A model generated the notes under the pieces. That model had not been told where the DNA came from. It saw nothing but the letters and a program-made list of their open reading frames with translations, and searched no databases. Shown piece after piece: positions 26,525 through 33,775 of a DNA stretch of 64,000 nucleotides (its first letter is position 1; the number at the start of each line of letters is the position of its first letter). The position numbers and the translations under genes were made by a program. Origin of the DNA: Streptomyces sp. ISL-43 (GTDB taxonomy: Bacteria; Actinomycetota; Actinomycetes; Streptomycetales; Streptomycetaceae); assembly GCF_018614195.1 (NCBI RefSeq), contig NZ_JAGGOT010000022.1:141051-205050 (forward strand), written 5' to 3'.

Positions 26525-28564
26525 TCACAGAAGGGAGAAGCGGGAAGCGGGGTCGAGGAACAGCGCGTCGCCGGGGCTCACGCCGAACGCCTCGTAGAAG
26601 GCCTCGACATTGGCGAGCACTCCGTTGCACCGCAACTCGGCGGGCGGGTGCGGGTGGCGGGTCGACGCGAGCCGCTCGGCGAGCCGGGCGGGCGTGGTCC
26701 GGGCCCGCCACATCGTGGCCCAGTGCAGGAAGAACGACCTGGTCCGGGCCGGGTCGAGCGGGCCTGCGTGCGCACGGCCGCCGTACACGGCGCCCTCGTG
26801 TGCCCGGGTCTCCCGCGCGGCCGGCGCATGCGCGGCGAACGCGTCGAGCGCGACGGTGACCCCGGCGATGTCGGCCATGTTCTCGCCGACCGTGCGCGCG
26901 CCGCTGACCCGCCGGCCGGGCAGGGCGGCCGGCTCGTAGCCGTCGTACTGCGCGACCAGCAGCGCGGTCCGCCGGGTGAATTCGGCCCGGTCCGCCGGCG
27001 CCCACCAGTCGCGCAGCCGACCCTGCCCGTCGTAGCGCGAGCCCCGGCTGTCGAAGGCGTGCGACATCTCGTGGCCGATGATCGCGCCGAGCACCGCGAA
27101 GTTGCGCGCCGGATCGCCCGCCGGGTCGAAGACCGGCGGCTGGAGCAGCCCGGCGGGGACGACGACCTGGTTGAGCCCGTGCCGGTAGTACGCGGTCACC
27201 TGGTGCGGGTGGATCTTCCACTCGGAGCGGTCGACGGGGCCGCCGAGACGGGCCAGTTCCCCGGCGATGTGCCGGGCCCGCCCGCGCTTGACGTTGCCGA
27301 CCAGGTCGGCCGGGTCGAAGGACTCCCGGTCCGGACCGGCGCCGCTCGCGCCCCCGCGCGGGGAGCCGATCTCGAACACCATCGCGTCGAGCTTGGCCAG
27401 GGCCGCCGCCCGGGTCGGCTCCGACATCCAGTCGGCCCGCCCCAGGCGCCGCCGGTAGGCGGCCGTCAGCTCCGCGGCCAGCTCGCGCACGGCCGCCGCG
27501 GTGCCCGGGGCCAGGTGTTCGGCGACGTACCGCTCGCCCACCGCCTCGCCGGCGAAGGTCTCGACGAAGGAGACGGCCCGGATGCGGCGCGGCCTCGGCT
27601 CGGTGAACCCGTTGAGCAGCTGCCCGTAGAAGGCGAAGTTGTCGGCGAAGACCTGGCGCGGCCCGAAGGGCACCATCTCGTGCACGTACCGCCAGCACAC
27701 CCACCGCTTGAGCTCGTCCAGCGTGTGCCCGGTCCACCACGCGTCCAGCGCGTCGGGGAGACCGGGCTGGCGCAGCCGTACGGTCGCCTCCCGCGGTACG
27801 TCGCCCAGCGCGGCCAGCCACGCCCCCCAGGGGAACCCGCCCGGCCGGCCGGCCAGTTCGGCGGCGGTCAGCGACAGCGGCCGCGCCGGCGCGCCCGGCC
27901 GGGCCGGGGTGTGCCGGGCGGCGAGCCCGGTCTCCATGGCCAGGACCGAGGCGGCCGAGCGGGCGGGCTCGGGGAGTCCCGCGTGCGCCCACATCACCGC
28001 GAGGTGGCCGAGGTAGCGCCCGCGCAGCTCGCCGCCGTCCTGGCCGTCCCCGTAGGCCGCGGCGGGCAGGCCGAGCCCGGCCTGCGAGAGGACCAGGACG
28101 TACCCGTCGGCGTCGGCGGTGTCCACGGCGACCGTGAAGTCCACCGCACCGCCGATGCCCTGGGCCTGCAACCGGCCCAGTACGGCGGCGAGTTCGGCCG
28201 GGGTGGCAGCCGCACGGACCGTGTCGAGGTCGGCGGCGAAGGCCCCGGCGGCGCCGAGCTCCTCGATGCGGTCCTCGTCCATGAAGCTCGCGTACAGGTC
28301 GGCGATGCGTCGGCCGGCCACGTCGGCGCCGGTCCCGGCACGGGCGGCCGCGCGCAGGATCACCGCCTCCGCGTCGGCCTCCGCCCGGTCGGACAGGAGG
28401 GTCAGGGTGGTGGCCTCGGCCCGGTGGGCGGGCAGGACGTGGTGGTCCGTCCAGTGCCCGTTCACGAACCGGTAGAAGTCGTCCTGGGGCCTTGCGGAGA
28501 GGTCGAGTTCCACGTCGTCCGGGAGGGCGGGGGCGCCCGCGGCCGGTTCCGAGACCACCGTCAT
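26525..28564 (-). CDS. M13-family (neprilysin/PepO-like) zinc metallopeptidase
   Basis: A 679-residue M13 endopeptidase. The zinc site is IIGHEMSHAFDSRG (HExxH), with the third ligand in TVGENMADIAG. The N-terminal half has the family's FYRFVNGHW and ASFMDEDRIEELG. It lacks the membrane anchor of neprilysins and any signal peptide, so it should act in the cytoplasm. M13 enzymes cut only small peptides because the cavity is closed, which suits leader removal from a short precursor. The ATG overlaps the MFS stop (TGATG), so translation is coupled. Confidence 0.93.
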   Translation of the reverse strand: MTVVSEPAAGAPALPDDVELDLSARPQDDFYRFVNGHWTDHHVLPAHRAEATTLTLLSDRAEADAEAVILRAAARAGTGADVAGRRIADLYASFMDEDRIEELGAAGAFAADLDTVRAAATPAELAAVLGRLQAQGIGGAVDFTVAVDTADADGYVLVLSQAGLGLPAAAYGDGQDGGELRGRYLGHLAVMWAHAGLPEPARSAASVLAMETGLAARHTPARPGAPARPLSLTAAELAGRPGGFPWGAWLAALGDVPREATVRLRQPGLPDALDAWWTGHTLDELKRWVCWRYVHEMVPFGPRQVFADNFAFYGQLLNGFTEPRPRRIRAVSFVETFAGEAVGERYVAEHLAPGTAAAVRELAAELTAAYRRRLGRADWMSEPTRAAALAKLDAMVFEIGSPRGGASGAGPDRESFDPADLVGNVKRGRARHIAGELARLGGPVDRSEWKIHPHQVTAYYRHGLNQVVVPAGLLQPPVFDPAGDPARNFAVLGAIIGHEMSHAFDSRGSRYDGQGRLRDWWAPADRAEFTRRTALLVAQYDGYEPAALPGRRVSGARTVGENMADIAGVTVALDAFAAHAPAARETRAHEGAVYGGRAHAGPLDPARTRSFFLHWATMWRARTTPARLAERLASTRHPHPPAELRCNGVLANVEAFYEAFGVSPGDALFLDPASRFSLL

Positions 28565-29874
28565 CAGACGGCCTCCGCCTTGAGGTCCGCCTCGGTGCGG
28601 TCGGCGTCGGCACGGGTCGCCTCTGCGCGGTCGGCGTCGGCCGACTTCAGGACCCGGCCGCTGAAGAGGCCCAGCGCGATCAGGCAGAACACCCCGGCGG
28701 CGAGGAACCCGTAGCGCGGGGCCATCAGGCTCACCGCCGCGCCGCCGACCACGTAGCCGATGGCGGGCCCGGTGTTGGAGACGGCGCCCAGCGCGGCGAA
28801 GGCGCGGCCGCGGTGGGTGTCGGGGACCCGGACGTTGAGCAGGATGTGCGTCACCGTGGCCTGGGCGCCGTTGCCGATGCCGCCGAGGACGTAGAAGGGG
28901 ACGATCCACCAGACGCCCGGGGCGAGGCCGGTGCCGAGGATGGCCACGGCGATGCACAGGAACGTGCCGATCAGGACGGTCTCGTGGCGCAGGTTCTTCG
29001 CGCGGCGCACGAGCATCCCGCCGGGGATCAGGCCGAGCATCCAGGCCGACATGATCAGGCCGAAGGTCTCCTCGGAGGCGCCGAAGTCCTCGCGGACGTA
29101 GAAGACGATGAGGACGTTGATGATGCTCGCGGCCGCCATCACGGCGCCGCTGAGGATGAGCACGGCGGTCAGGAAGCGGTCGGACGTCACCTTGTACGGG
29201 GCCTTCGCGGGCTCGTCACCGTCCCCGGCGGCGGCCTTCGCGGCGCCTCGGTCCTTGTGCAGCCGCGTCTTGATCAGCAGCCCGCCGACGACGACCGCCG
29301 CGAAGCTCAGCGCGTCGATCAGCAGCGGGATGGAGATCCCGAAGCGGCCGATGAGGATGCCGGCGATGCCGGGGGCGGCGACCATGCCCGCCATGGCGGT
29401 GGTCTGTGAGATCGACGAGGCGCGCGGCACGTTCTCCTTGCCGACGATCGCGCTGGGCAGGGCGCCGAACACCGGGTGGGTGAAGGCGAGTCCGGAGGAC
29501 AGCAGCGCGGAGAGCCCGATGAGGACCACCGGGGAGGTCCAGATGGTCATGGCCACGCAGATCAGGGCCTGCAGCGCGCCGACGACCACGATGAGGTTGC
29601 GGCTGTCGAAGCGGTCGGCGAACCGGCCGGTCAGCGGCGACAGCAGGACGGGCGGGACGGTCGCGGACAGCAGCAGCGCCATGACGGCGTAGGAGCCGGC
29701 GCCCTGGGCCTGGAGCTGGAGGGCGATGGCCGTCTCGGCGGCGATGTCGCCCGCGAAGGACAGGCCGCGCATCCCGGCGAGGATGTACACCTCGCGCCAG
29801 GCCCGCCGGGAGGGGGGCGGCGAGGCCTCGGTGGTGGCCGGAGTTCGGGTGTCGATGGCCATCTCGTGGCTCAC
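28564..29874 (-). CDS. MFS exporter in the peptide operon
   Basis: A 436-residue major facilitator (MFS_3/enterobactin-exporter-like) with about 12 hydrophobic helices. GRFADRFDSRNLIVV is the loop-2/3 motif. The C-terminal tail is charged and repetitive (ADADRAEATRADADRTEAD). The start is a GTG overlapping the upstream cupin stop (GTGA), or an ATG four codons later. Coupled to the oxygenase and peptidase genes, it is the probable exporter of the mature product. Confidence 0.9.
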   Translation of the reverse strand: MSHEMAIDTRTPATTEASPPPSRRAWREVYILAGMRGLSFAGDIAAETAIALQLQAQGAGSYAVMALLLSATVPPVLLSPLTGRFADRFDSRNLIVVVGALQALICVAMTIWTSPVVLIGLSALLSSGLAFTHPVFGALPSAIVGKENVPRASSISQTTAMAGMVAAPGIAGILIGRFGISIPLLIDALSFAAVVVGGLLIKTRLHKDRGAAKAAAGDGDEPAKAPYKVTSDRFLTAVLILSGAVMAAASIINVLIVFYVREDFGASEETFGLIMSAWMLGLIPGGMLVRRAKNLRHETVLIGTFLCIAVAILGTGLAPGVWWIVPFYVLGGIGNGAQATVTHILLNVRVPDTHRGRAFAALGAVSNTGPAIGYVVGGAAVSLMAPRYGFLAAGVFCLIALGLFSGRVLKSADADRAEATRADADRTEADLKAEAV

Positions 29875-31181
29875 TTCCCCTGGTCGTCGGTGTGGTTGGC
29901 GGTGTGTGGGGTGCTGTCCGGGGTCTTCTGCCGGCTGTTCCGGGGCTCACCGTTCGCGTCCGGTACGGGGAACACGGCGTGCTCGGCGGCTTCGAGGACC
30001 CCGATCCGGGCCAGCCCCCGGGCCGCGCTCAGGGAGCGGGCCGGGTCCACGCCCGGGAAGAACTCGGAGGTGGTGACCGGGCGCCCCCCGTCGAGCTCGC
30101 GCAGCGACCGGGCGACGGCGTCGGGCACGGCGAGCCGGTGGCCGCCCACCCGGATGCCGGTCTTCGTCCCGTCGCTGTCCCCGATCTCCACGGGGGCGGC
30201 GCTGCGCCGCACCAGCGAGTCGGTGGTCAGCGCGTCGACGGCGTGCAGCCGGGCGAACTCCCGGGTGCGGCCGGCTCCGGACCGCTCGCGGCCCACCCGC
30301 GCGAGCCGCTTGGCCTCCGCGACGGGCTCCAGGTGGGCGAGCCGGTCCCGGAGGAGTTCGATCTGCCGGCTCAGCCCGGCGGCGGCCGCGGCTTCCCCGG
30401 CGCCCCCGGCCCCGCCCTCGCCGTCGGCGAGGTACGGGAACCCGTGGAACTCCTCGTCCTCGACCACCGCGGCGACGGTGTCCTTCAGCAGGTCGCGCCA
30501 GCGCCTCGGTTCGATCCCGACGGACAGGTGCAGCGAGAGCCCGCTCTTCGCGGCGGCCGCGTGCGGGGTGCCGTGCGGCACGTACAGCACGTCGCCGGGG
30601 GCCAGCGTCACCTCGATGACGGGCTCGCCGAGCTCCTCGGGCGTGTACGAGCCCTCGTCGCCCCGGCGGATTTCCGGGGTGGCCCACACCCGCCAGGTCT
30701 TGGTCCCGTCGACCTGGACGACGTACACGTCGATCGAGTCGTGGTGCGGGGCGAAGCCGTCGTTTCGCGCGGGCGTGACGAAGAGGACCACCTCGCCCTC
30801 GCAGGCGAAGGTGTCGGTGAAGGGCGCGAGCAGCCGGCGGGCCGAGGGCAGCACGTGGTGCAGGGAGTTCCAGGTGACGGTGCCGCCCGAGCGGAACAGT
30901 TCGTACACCTTCTCCGGGCTGACGGCCTCGGCGAGCGCGGCTCCGCGCGCCACGGTCCGCGTGTAGGCGCCGCTGGGCACGCCTTTGCCGCCCTTGGTCA
31001 CCCGGAGGTAGGAGGGCGGAGTCGTCTCCAGGGCCAGTACGTCGTCGAGCTGCCGCACGGAGGGGAGGCCGTCGAGCCGGCCCGCCAGTGCCCCTTTGCG
31101 CAGCAGCGGCTTCTTGTTGAAATGCTCGGCGAGGAACACGTCCCGGTCGCCGACGAAATCCTCGAAGGAGTACGTCTCCAC
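29871..31181 (-). CDS. JmjC/ROX-like cupin oxygenase 1
   Basis: A 436-residue Fe(II)/2-oxoglutarate oxygenase of the Cupin_4 (ribosomal oxygenase: YcfD, MINA53, NO66) family. The metal triad is H146-x-D148 in APHHDSIDVY and H207 in VPHGTPHAAAA, with KTWRVW following the second strand. The C-terminal ~80 residues look like the family's winged-helix domain (GGHRLAVPDAVARSLREL). I chose the GTG at 31181 because GGAGG lies 7 nt upstream and it aligns with the start of the paralogue. Known ROX enzymes hydroxylate protein side chains, so the neighbouring small peptide is the likely substrate. Confidence 0.92.
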   Translation of the reverse strand: METYSFEDFVGDRDVFLAEHFNKKPLLRKGALAGRLDGLPSVRQLDDVLALETTPPSYLRVTKGGKGVPSGAYTRTVARGAALAEAVSPEKVYELFRSGGTVTWNSLHHVLPSARRLLAPFTDTFACEGEVVLFVTPARNDGFAPHHDSIDVYVVQVDGTKTWRVWATPEIRRGDEGSYTPEELGEPVIEVTLAPGDVLYVPHGTPHAAAAKSGLSLHLSVGIEPRRWRDLLKDTVAAVVEDEEFHGFPYLADGEGGAGGAGEAAAAAGLSRQIELLRDRLAHLEPVAEAKRLARVGRERSGAGRTREFARLHAVDALTTDSLVRRSAAPVEIGDSDGTKTGIRVGGHRLAVPDAVARSLRELDGGRPVTTSEFFPGVDPARSLSAARGLARIGVLEAAEHAVFPVPDANGEPRNSRQKTPDSTPHTANHTDDQGK

Positions 31182-31278
31182 CGTCTTGCCTCCAGTCGTG
31201 CACGGGGACGCCCGTCGCGGACCACCGGGGGGATGGTCCGGTGGTCCGCGACGGGTCAGGTCCGGTACCGGCAGCTCG

Positions 31279-32484
31279 TCAGCCGGCCGCGGCCAGTTCG
31301 AACACACCCAGGCGGGTGAGTCCTTGCGCGGCCTTCGTCGAACGGAGCGCGTCCACTCCGGGGAAGATGAGGGACGCCGCGATCGACGCGTCCGGGCCGA
31401 GCGCGGCCAGGGTTTCGGCGATCGGTGTGGGTACCGCGATCTTGTGACCGTTGACGGTCATCTGGGTCCGGCCGTTGTCGCTGACGCCGAATTCCAGGGG
31501 TGCGCTGCCGCGCCGCAAGCGGGCGTCCGGGCCGAGCTCGTCCATGTCCGCGATGGACTGGAAGGTGCGGCCCTCGGAGCTGCCCTCCATGTGCCGGCCG
31601 AGGTCCGCGAGGCGGTCCAGCTCGGCCACGGCGGCCTCGCTGTCGGCGGCCACCGTCTGCAGCCGCGCGGCGAGCGCGGCGATCTTCTCGGTGAAGCCGG
31701 ACTCCGCCTCGGACGAGCGCAGTTCCCCGATGTAGGGGTACGCGTTGAACTCGTCGGCGGCGATGAGCTCCTCGACGGTCTGGCGCAGCAGGTCCTTCCA
31801 CATGCGCGGGCGCATCATGACGGACAGGTGCAGCGAGGCCTTGCCCTCGGCGGCCGCGGCGTGCGGAGTGCCGTAGGGGAGGTAGAGGACGTCGCCGGGC
31901 TGCAGCGAGACCTCGATGTCCGGCTCCCCCAGTCCTTCGAGGGTGTACTGGGCGTTGTCCCCGAGGCGCTCGGCCGGCGGGTTCCACAGCTTCCAGTGCT
32001 TGGTGCCCTCGAGCTGGACGATGAAGAGGTCGACCGGGTCGTGGTGGGGCGGGTACCCCTTCTTGCCGGTGGGCGTCAGGAACGCCACCGAGTCGGTGCG
32101 CACCGCCATGCGCTCGCTGATGACGCGGGTGAAGTCGCGCAGTTCCGGGACGATCTGGTTGAGCGAGCACCAGGTGACGGTCGCGCCGGCCCGGAACAGC
32201 TCGTAGATCTTCTCGGGGTCGACGACGTCGGTGATGGTCTGGCCCTGGACGACCACGTTGCGGGTGTAACCCTGCTCGGGGACGCCGTTGCCCTTGAGGT
32301 TGACCTTGATGTAGGGCGGCCGGACGACCTCCAGGTTGACCAGCTGGTCCAGCTTGCGGTGCGAGAGGATGTCGCGCGGGTCTCCCGGCACGGCGCTCTT
32401 CCGCAGCATGGGCTTCTTGTTGAAGTATTCGGTGAAGAAGACCTGTTCGTCCCCCACCAGATCCGCGAATGCGTAGTCCGCCAT
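31279..32484 (-). CDS. JmjC/ROX-like cupin oxygenase 2
   Basis: A 401-residue paralogue of the next gene, with the same opening (FADLVGDEQVFFTEYFNKKP against FEDFVGDRDVFLAEHFNKKP). The iron triad is H147-x-D149 (PPHHDPVDLF) and H208 (LPYGTPHAAAA). The C-terminal winged-helix-like part is also conserved. GAGGAG precedes the ATG. It is the first enzyme gene after the second peptide gene, separated by a hairpin that could set a high peptide-to-enzyme ratio. The paralogues probably modify different residues or act as a complex; inferred. Confidence 0.92.
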   Translation of the reverse strand: MADYAFADLVGDEQVFFTEYFNKKPMLRKSAVPGDPRDILSHRKLDQLVNLEVVRPPYIKVNLKGNGVPEQGYTRNVVVQGQTITDVVDPEKIYELFRAGATVTWCSLNQIVPELRDFTRVISERMAVRTDSVAFLTPTGKKGYPPHHDPVDLFIVQLEGTKHWKLWNPPAERLGDNAQYTLEGLGEPDIEVSLQPGDVLYLPYGTPHAAAAEGKASLHLSVMMRPRMWKDLLRQTVEELIAADEFNAYPYIGELRSSEAESGFTEKIAALAARLQTVAADSEAAVAELDRLADLGRHMEGSSEGRTFQSIADMDELGPDARLRRGSAPLEFGVSDNGRTQMTVNGHKIAVPTPIAETLAALGPDASIAASLIFPGVDALRSTKAAQGLTRLGVFELAAAG

Positions 32485-32519
32485 GCCGAGCTCCTCGAAA
32501 ATGATCGGGCCGCGGTGAG

Positions 32520-32543
32520 GGGCGGCGCCTTCCGGCGCCGCCC
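32520..32543 (-). terminator. attenuator-like hairpin after peptide gene 2
   Basis: 10-bp GC arms around GGCGGCGCC / GGCGCCGCC with a TTCC loop, 28 bp past the peptide stop and upstream of oxygenase 2. The same arrangement follows peptide gene 1 (33430-33455). A partial terminator here would favour precursor mRNA over enzyme mRNA. Confidence 0.6.
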
Positions 32544-32561
32544 TCCGCCACAGCACTACTT

Positions 32562-32586
32562 CAAGAACAATTACTGGATGTTCTTG
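32562..32586 (-). promoter_or_regulatory. stem-loop spanning the stop codon of peptide gene 2
   Basis: CAAGAACA / TGTTCTTG, 8-bp perfect arms with a 9-nt loop containing the stop codon. The identical 25-nt element overlaps the end of the other copy (33474-33498). It may influence termination, mRNA stability or translation. Confidence 0.5.
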
Positions 32587-32657
32587 TAGTAGGAGGTGGC
32601 GAGCAGCTCCTCGGCCGTCTCGATGAACTCGATGTCGTCGAAGTCAACGTTCTCCAT
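32571..32657 (-). CDS. 28-residue putative ribosomal peptide precursor, copy 2
   Basis: Encodes an acidic peptide starting MENVDFDDIEFIETAEE and ending LLATSYYKNIQ. Residues 2-17 are strongly acidic (leader-like); the tail SYYKNIQ is a candidate core with two tyrosines, lysine and asparagine. AGGGGAG lies 8 nt before the ATG. The protein is identical to that at 33483-33569, although five codons differ synonymously, so the amino-acid sequence is under selection. Next come two oxygenases, an exporter and peptidases. Too short for routine gene finders. The role as modified precursor is inference; it has no Cys, so lanthionine chemistry is excluded. Confidence 0.85.
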   Translation of the reverse strand: MENVDFDDIEFIETAEELLATSYYKNIQ

Positions 32658-32743
32658 GAGATTCACTCCCCTTCGTATCTTCTTTTCTCACCGCCCGGGT
32701 TTTCCCGGCCGCTGAAATGAGAATGCCCGCACCCGGGAAACGG

Positions 32744-32790
32744 GTCAACGGCGTTCAACTGCACGGCAACGCGGTTGAACGCCGTTGAAC
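32744..32790. promoter_or_regulatory. operator-like repeats upstream of peptide gene 2
   Basis: GTCAAC (32744), GTTCAAC (32753-32759), then GTTGAAC at 32774 and 32784. The GTTCAAC/GTTGAAC pair is an inverted repeat 14 bp apart. Almost the same arrangement precedes peptide gene 1, so both are probably controlled by one dimeric regulator. Confidence 0.6.
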
Positions 32791-32892
32791 GGCCGGGCAA
32801 AGGAAAAGCGGCCCCGACGTGTGGTCAGGGCCGCGCGGCGGAGCGGCTGCGGTGGAGCGGCTGCGGCGGGCCGGGCGGCCGGCCCGGCTCCC

Positions 32893-33402
32893 TCAGGCGT
32901 TCGGGTCGACCAGCTCACGGGCATAGTTGGCGAGCGAGCGGTTGTAGCGCGGGAGGTGCTTGGCGAGCGCGACGAGGGCGAGCGAGAGCGCCTCGCGCTC
33001 CCGCCCGGTGTCGGCCAGCGCCAGCGCGAGGAACCCGGTCACGGCGTCGTCGAGCAGGTCCGTACCTGCGGCTCGTTCCGCCTCCAGCAGGCCTGCGCTC
33101 TCGGCGGCCCGGCCGAGGTTGCGGATCGAACTGGCCATCTGGATGACGGCACGCCGGCGCCGCACCCCGCTCAGCCCGGCGGCGAGCGCCTCGCGGTAGA
33201 GCGGGGCGGCCAGGTCGCTGTGGCCGGTCGAGTCGTACGCGCAGGCACGTTCGAACGGCCCCCGCGGGTCCCCGTCCGGCAACTCCCCGGCAAGGGCCTC
33301 CACCGCGGCGAGGAAGTCCTCTTCCTTGTGTTCGTCCAGTTGCTCCCAGAGCGCGCCCACGCGCTCTTCCCACACCACTTCTGCTTCATTCATCGCAGCC
33401 AT
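32893..33402 (-). CDS. TPR-like helical protein between the two peptide genes
   Basis: A 169-residue, all-helical, soluble protein with tetratricopeptide-like features: FERACAYDSTGHSDLAAPLYREALAAGL, SIRNLGRAAESAGLLEAE and GFLALALADTGREREALSLALVALAKH. GGGAG lies 6 nt before the ATG. It is sandwiched between two identical peptide genes on the same strand. TPR proteins bind short peptides, so a role as precursor chaperone or scaffold that presents the peptide to the oxygenases is attractive but unproven. Confidence 0.85.
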   Translation of the reverse strand: MAAMNEAEVVWEERVGALWEQLDEHKEEDFLAAVEALAGELPDGDPRGPFERACAYDSTGHSDLAAPLYREALAAGLSGVRRRRAVIQMASSIRNLGRAAESAGLLEAERAAGTDLLDDAVTGFLALALADTGREREALSLALVALAKHLPRYNRSLANYARELVDPNA

Positions 33403-33429
33403 CCAAATCTCCCTCGGAAAATCGCGAAG

Positions 33430-33455
33430 GGGCGGCGTCCGAATCGACGCCGCCC
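33430..33455 (-). terminator. hairpin after peptide gene 1
   Basis: Perfect 10-bp arms GGGCGGCGTC / GACGCCGCCC with a 6-nt loop, 28 bp past the peptide stop, ahead of the TPR gene. Mirrors the hairpin after copy 2. Confidence 0.6.
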
Positions 33456-33473
33456 TTCACGCAGGCATTACTG

Positions 33474-33498
33474 CAAGAACAATTACTGGATGTTCTTG
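33474..33498 (-). promoter_or_regulatory. stem-loop spanning the stop codon of peptide gene 1
   Basis: Same 25-nt element as at 32562-32586, with 8-bp arms and the stop codon in the loop. Retained exactly although nearby codons have diverged. Confidence 0.5.
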
Positions 33499-33569
33499 TA
33501 GTACGAGGTCGCGAGGAGCTCCTCGGCGGTCTCGATGAACTCGATGTCGTCGAAGTCGACGTTCTCCAT
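33483..33569 (-). CDS. 28-residue putative ribosomal peptide precursor, copy 1
   Basis: First gene of the operon. It encodes the same 28-residue peptide as 32571-32657 (acidic N-terminal half, tail SYYKNIQ). Codons for V4, T14, L18, A20 and S22 differ from the other copy only in the third base. The 12 nt before and including the ATG (GTGAATCTCATG) and about 15 nt after the stop are also shared, so the copies arose by segmental duplication. GGGAAG serves as ribosome-binding site. Two gene doses suggest a need for much peptide relative to enzymes. Confidence 0.85.
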   Translation of the reverse strand: MENVDFDDIEFIETAEELLATSYYKNIQ

Positions 33570-33600
33570 GAGATTCACTTCCCATCTGCCTGGTCATTCC

Positions 33601-33690
33601 CGCCGGGGTTTTCCCCGGCGATGGCAGAAGAATGCCCGGGCCTCCCGCCGCGGGTCAACGTGTTCAACCGCCACCGCGCCGCGGTTGAAC
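33601..33690. promoter_or_regulatory. hairpin and operator repeats upstream of peptide gene 1
   Basis: A perfect 8-bp hairpin with TTTT loop (33601-33620) lies in the expected leader. Further upstream are GTCAAC (33654), GTTCAAC (33662-33668) and GTTGAAC (33684-33690), an inverted repeat 15 bp apart, with another GTTGAAC at 33723. This matches the region upstream of copy 2. Confidence 0.6.
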
Positions 33691-33775
33691 ACCGCACCCC
33701 AACTCCCTGACCTGACAAGCCAGTTGAACACCCCCGCGAATAGGCCCAGCCGTCCACGCCGATAAAATCGCCCGT

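Noticed and set aside
24557..28714. Very long plus-strand frame of about 1385 codons
   Set aside because: It is antisense to the S9 and M13 peptidase genes, which carry complete catalytic motifs; long antisense frames are expected at this GC content.
32571..32657. Lanthipeptide or lasso-peptide precursor
   Set aside because: No cysteine, no LanB/LanC/LanM, no B1/B2/C lasso enzymes in the operon.
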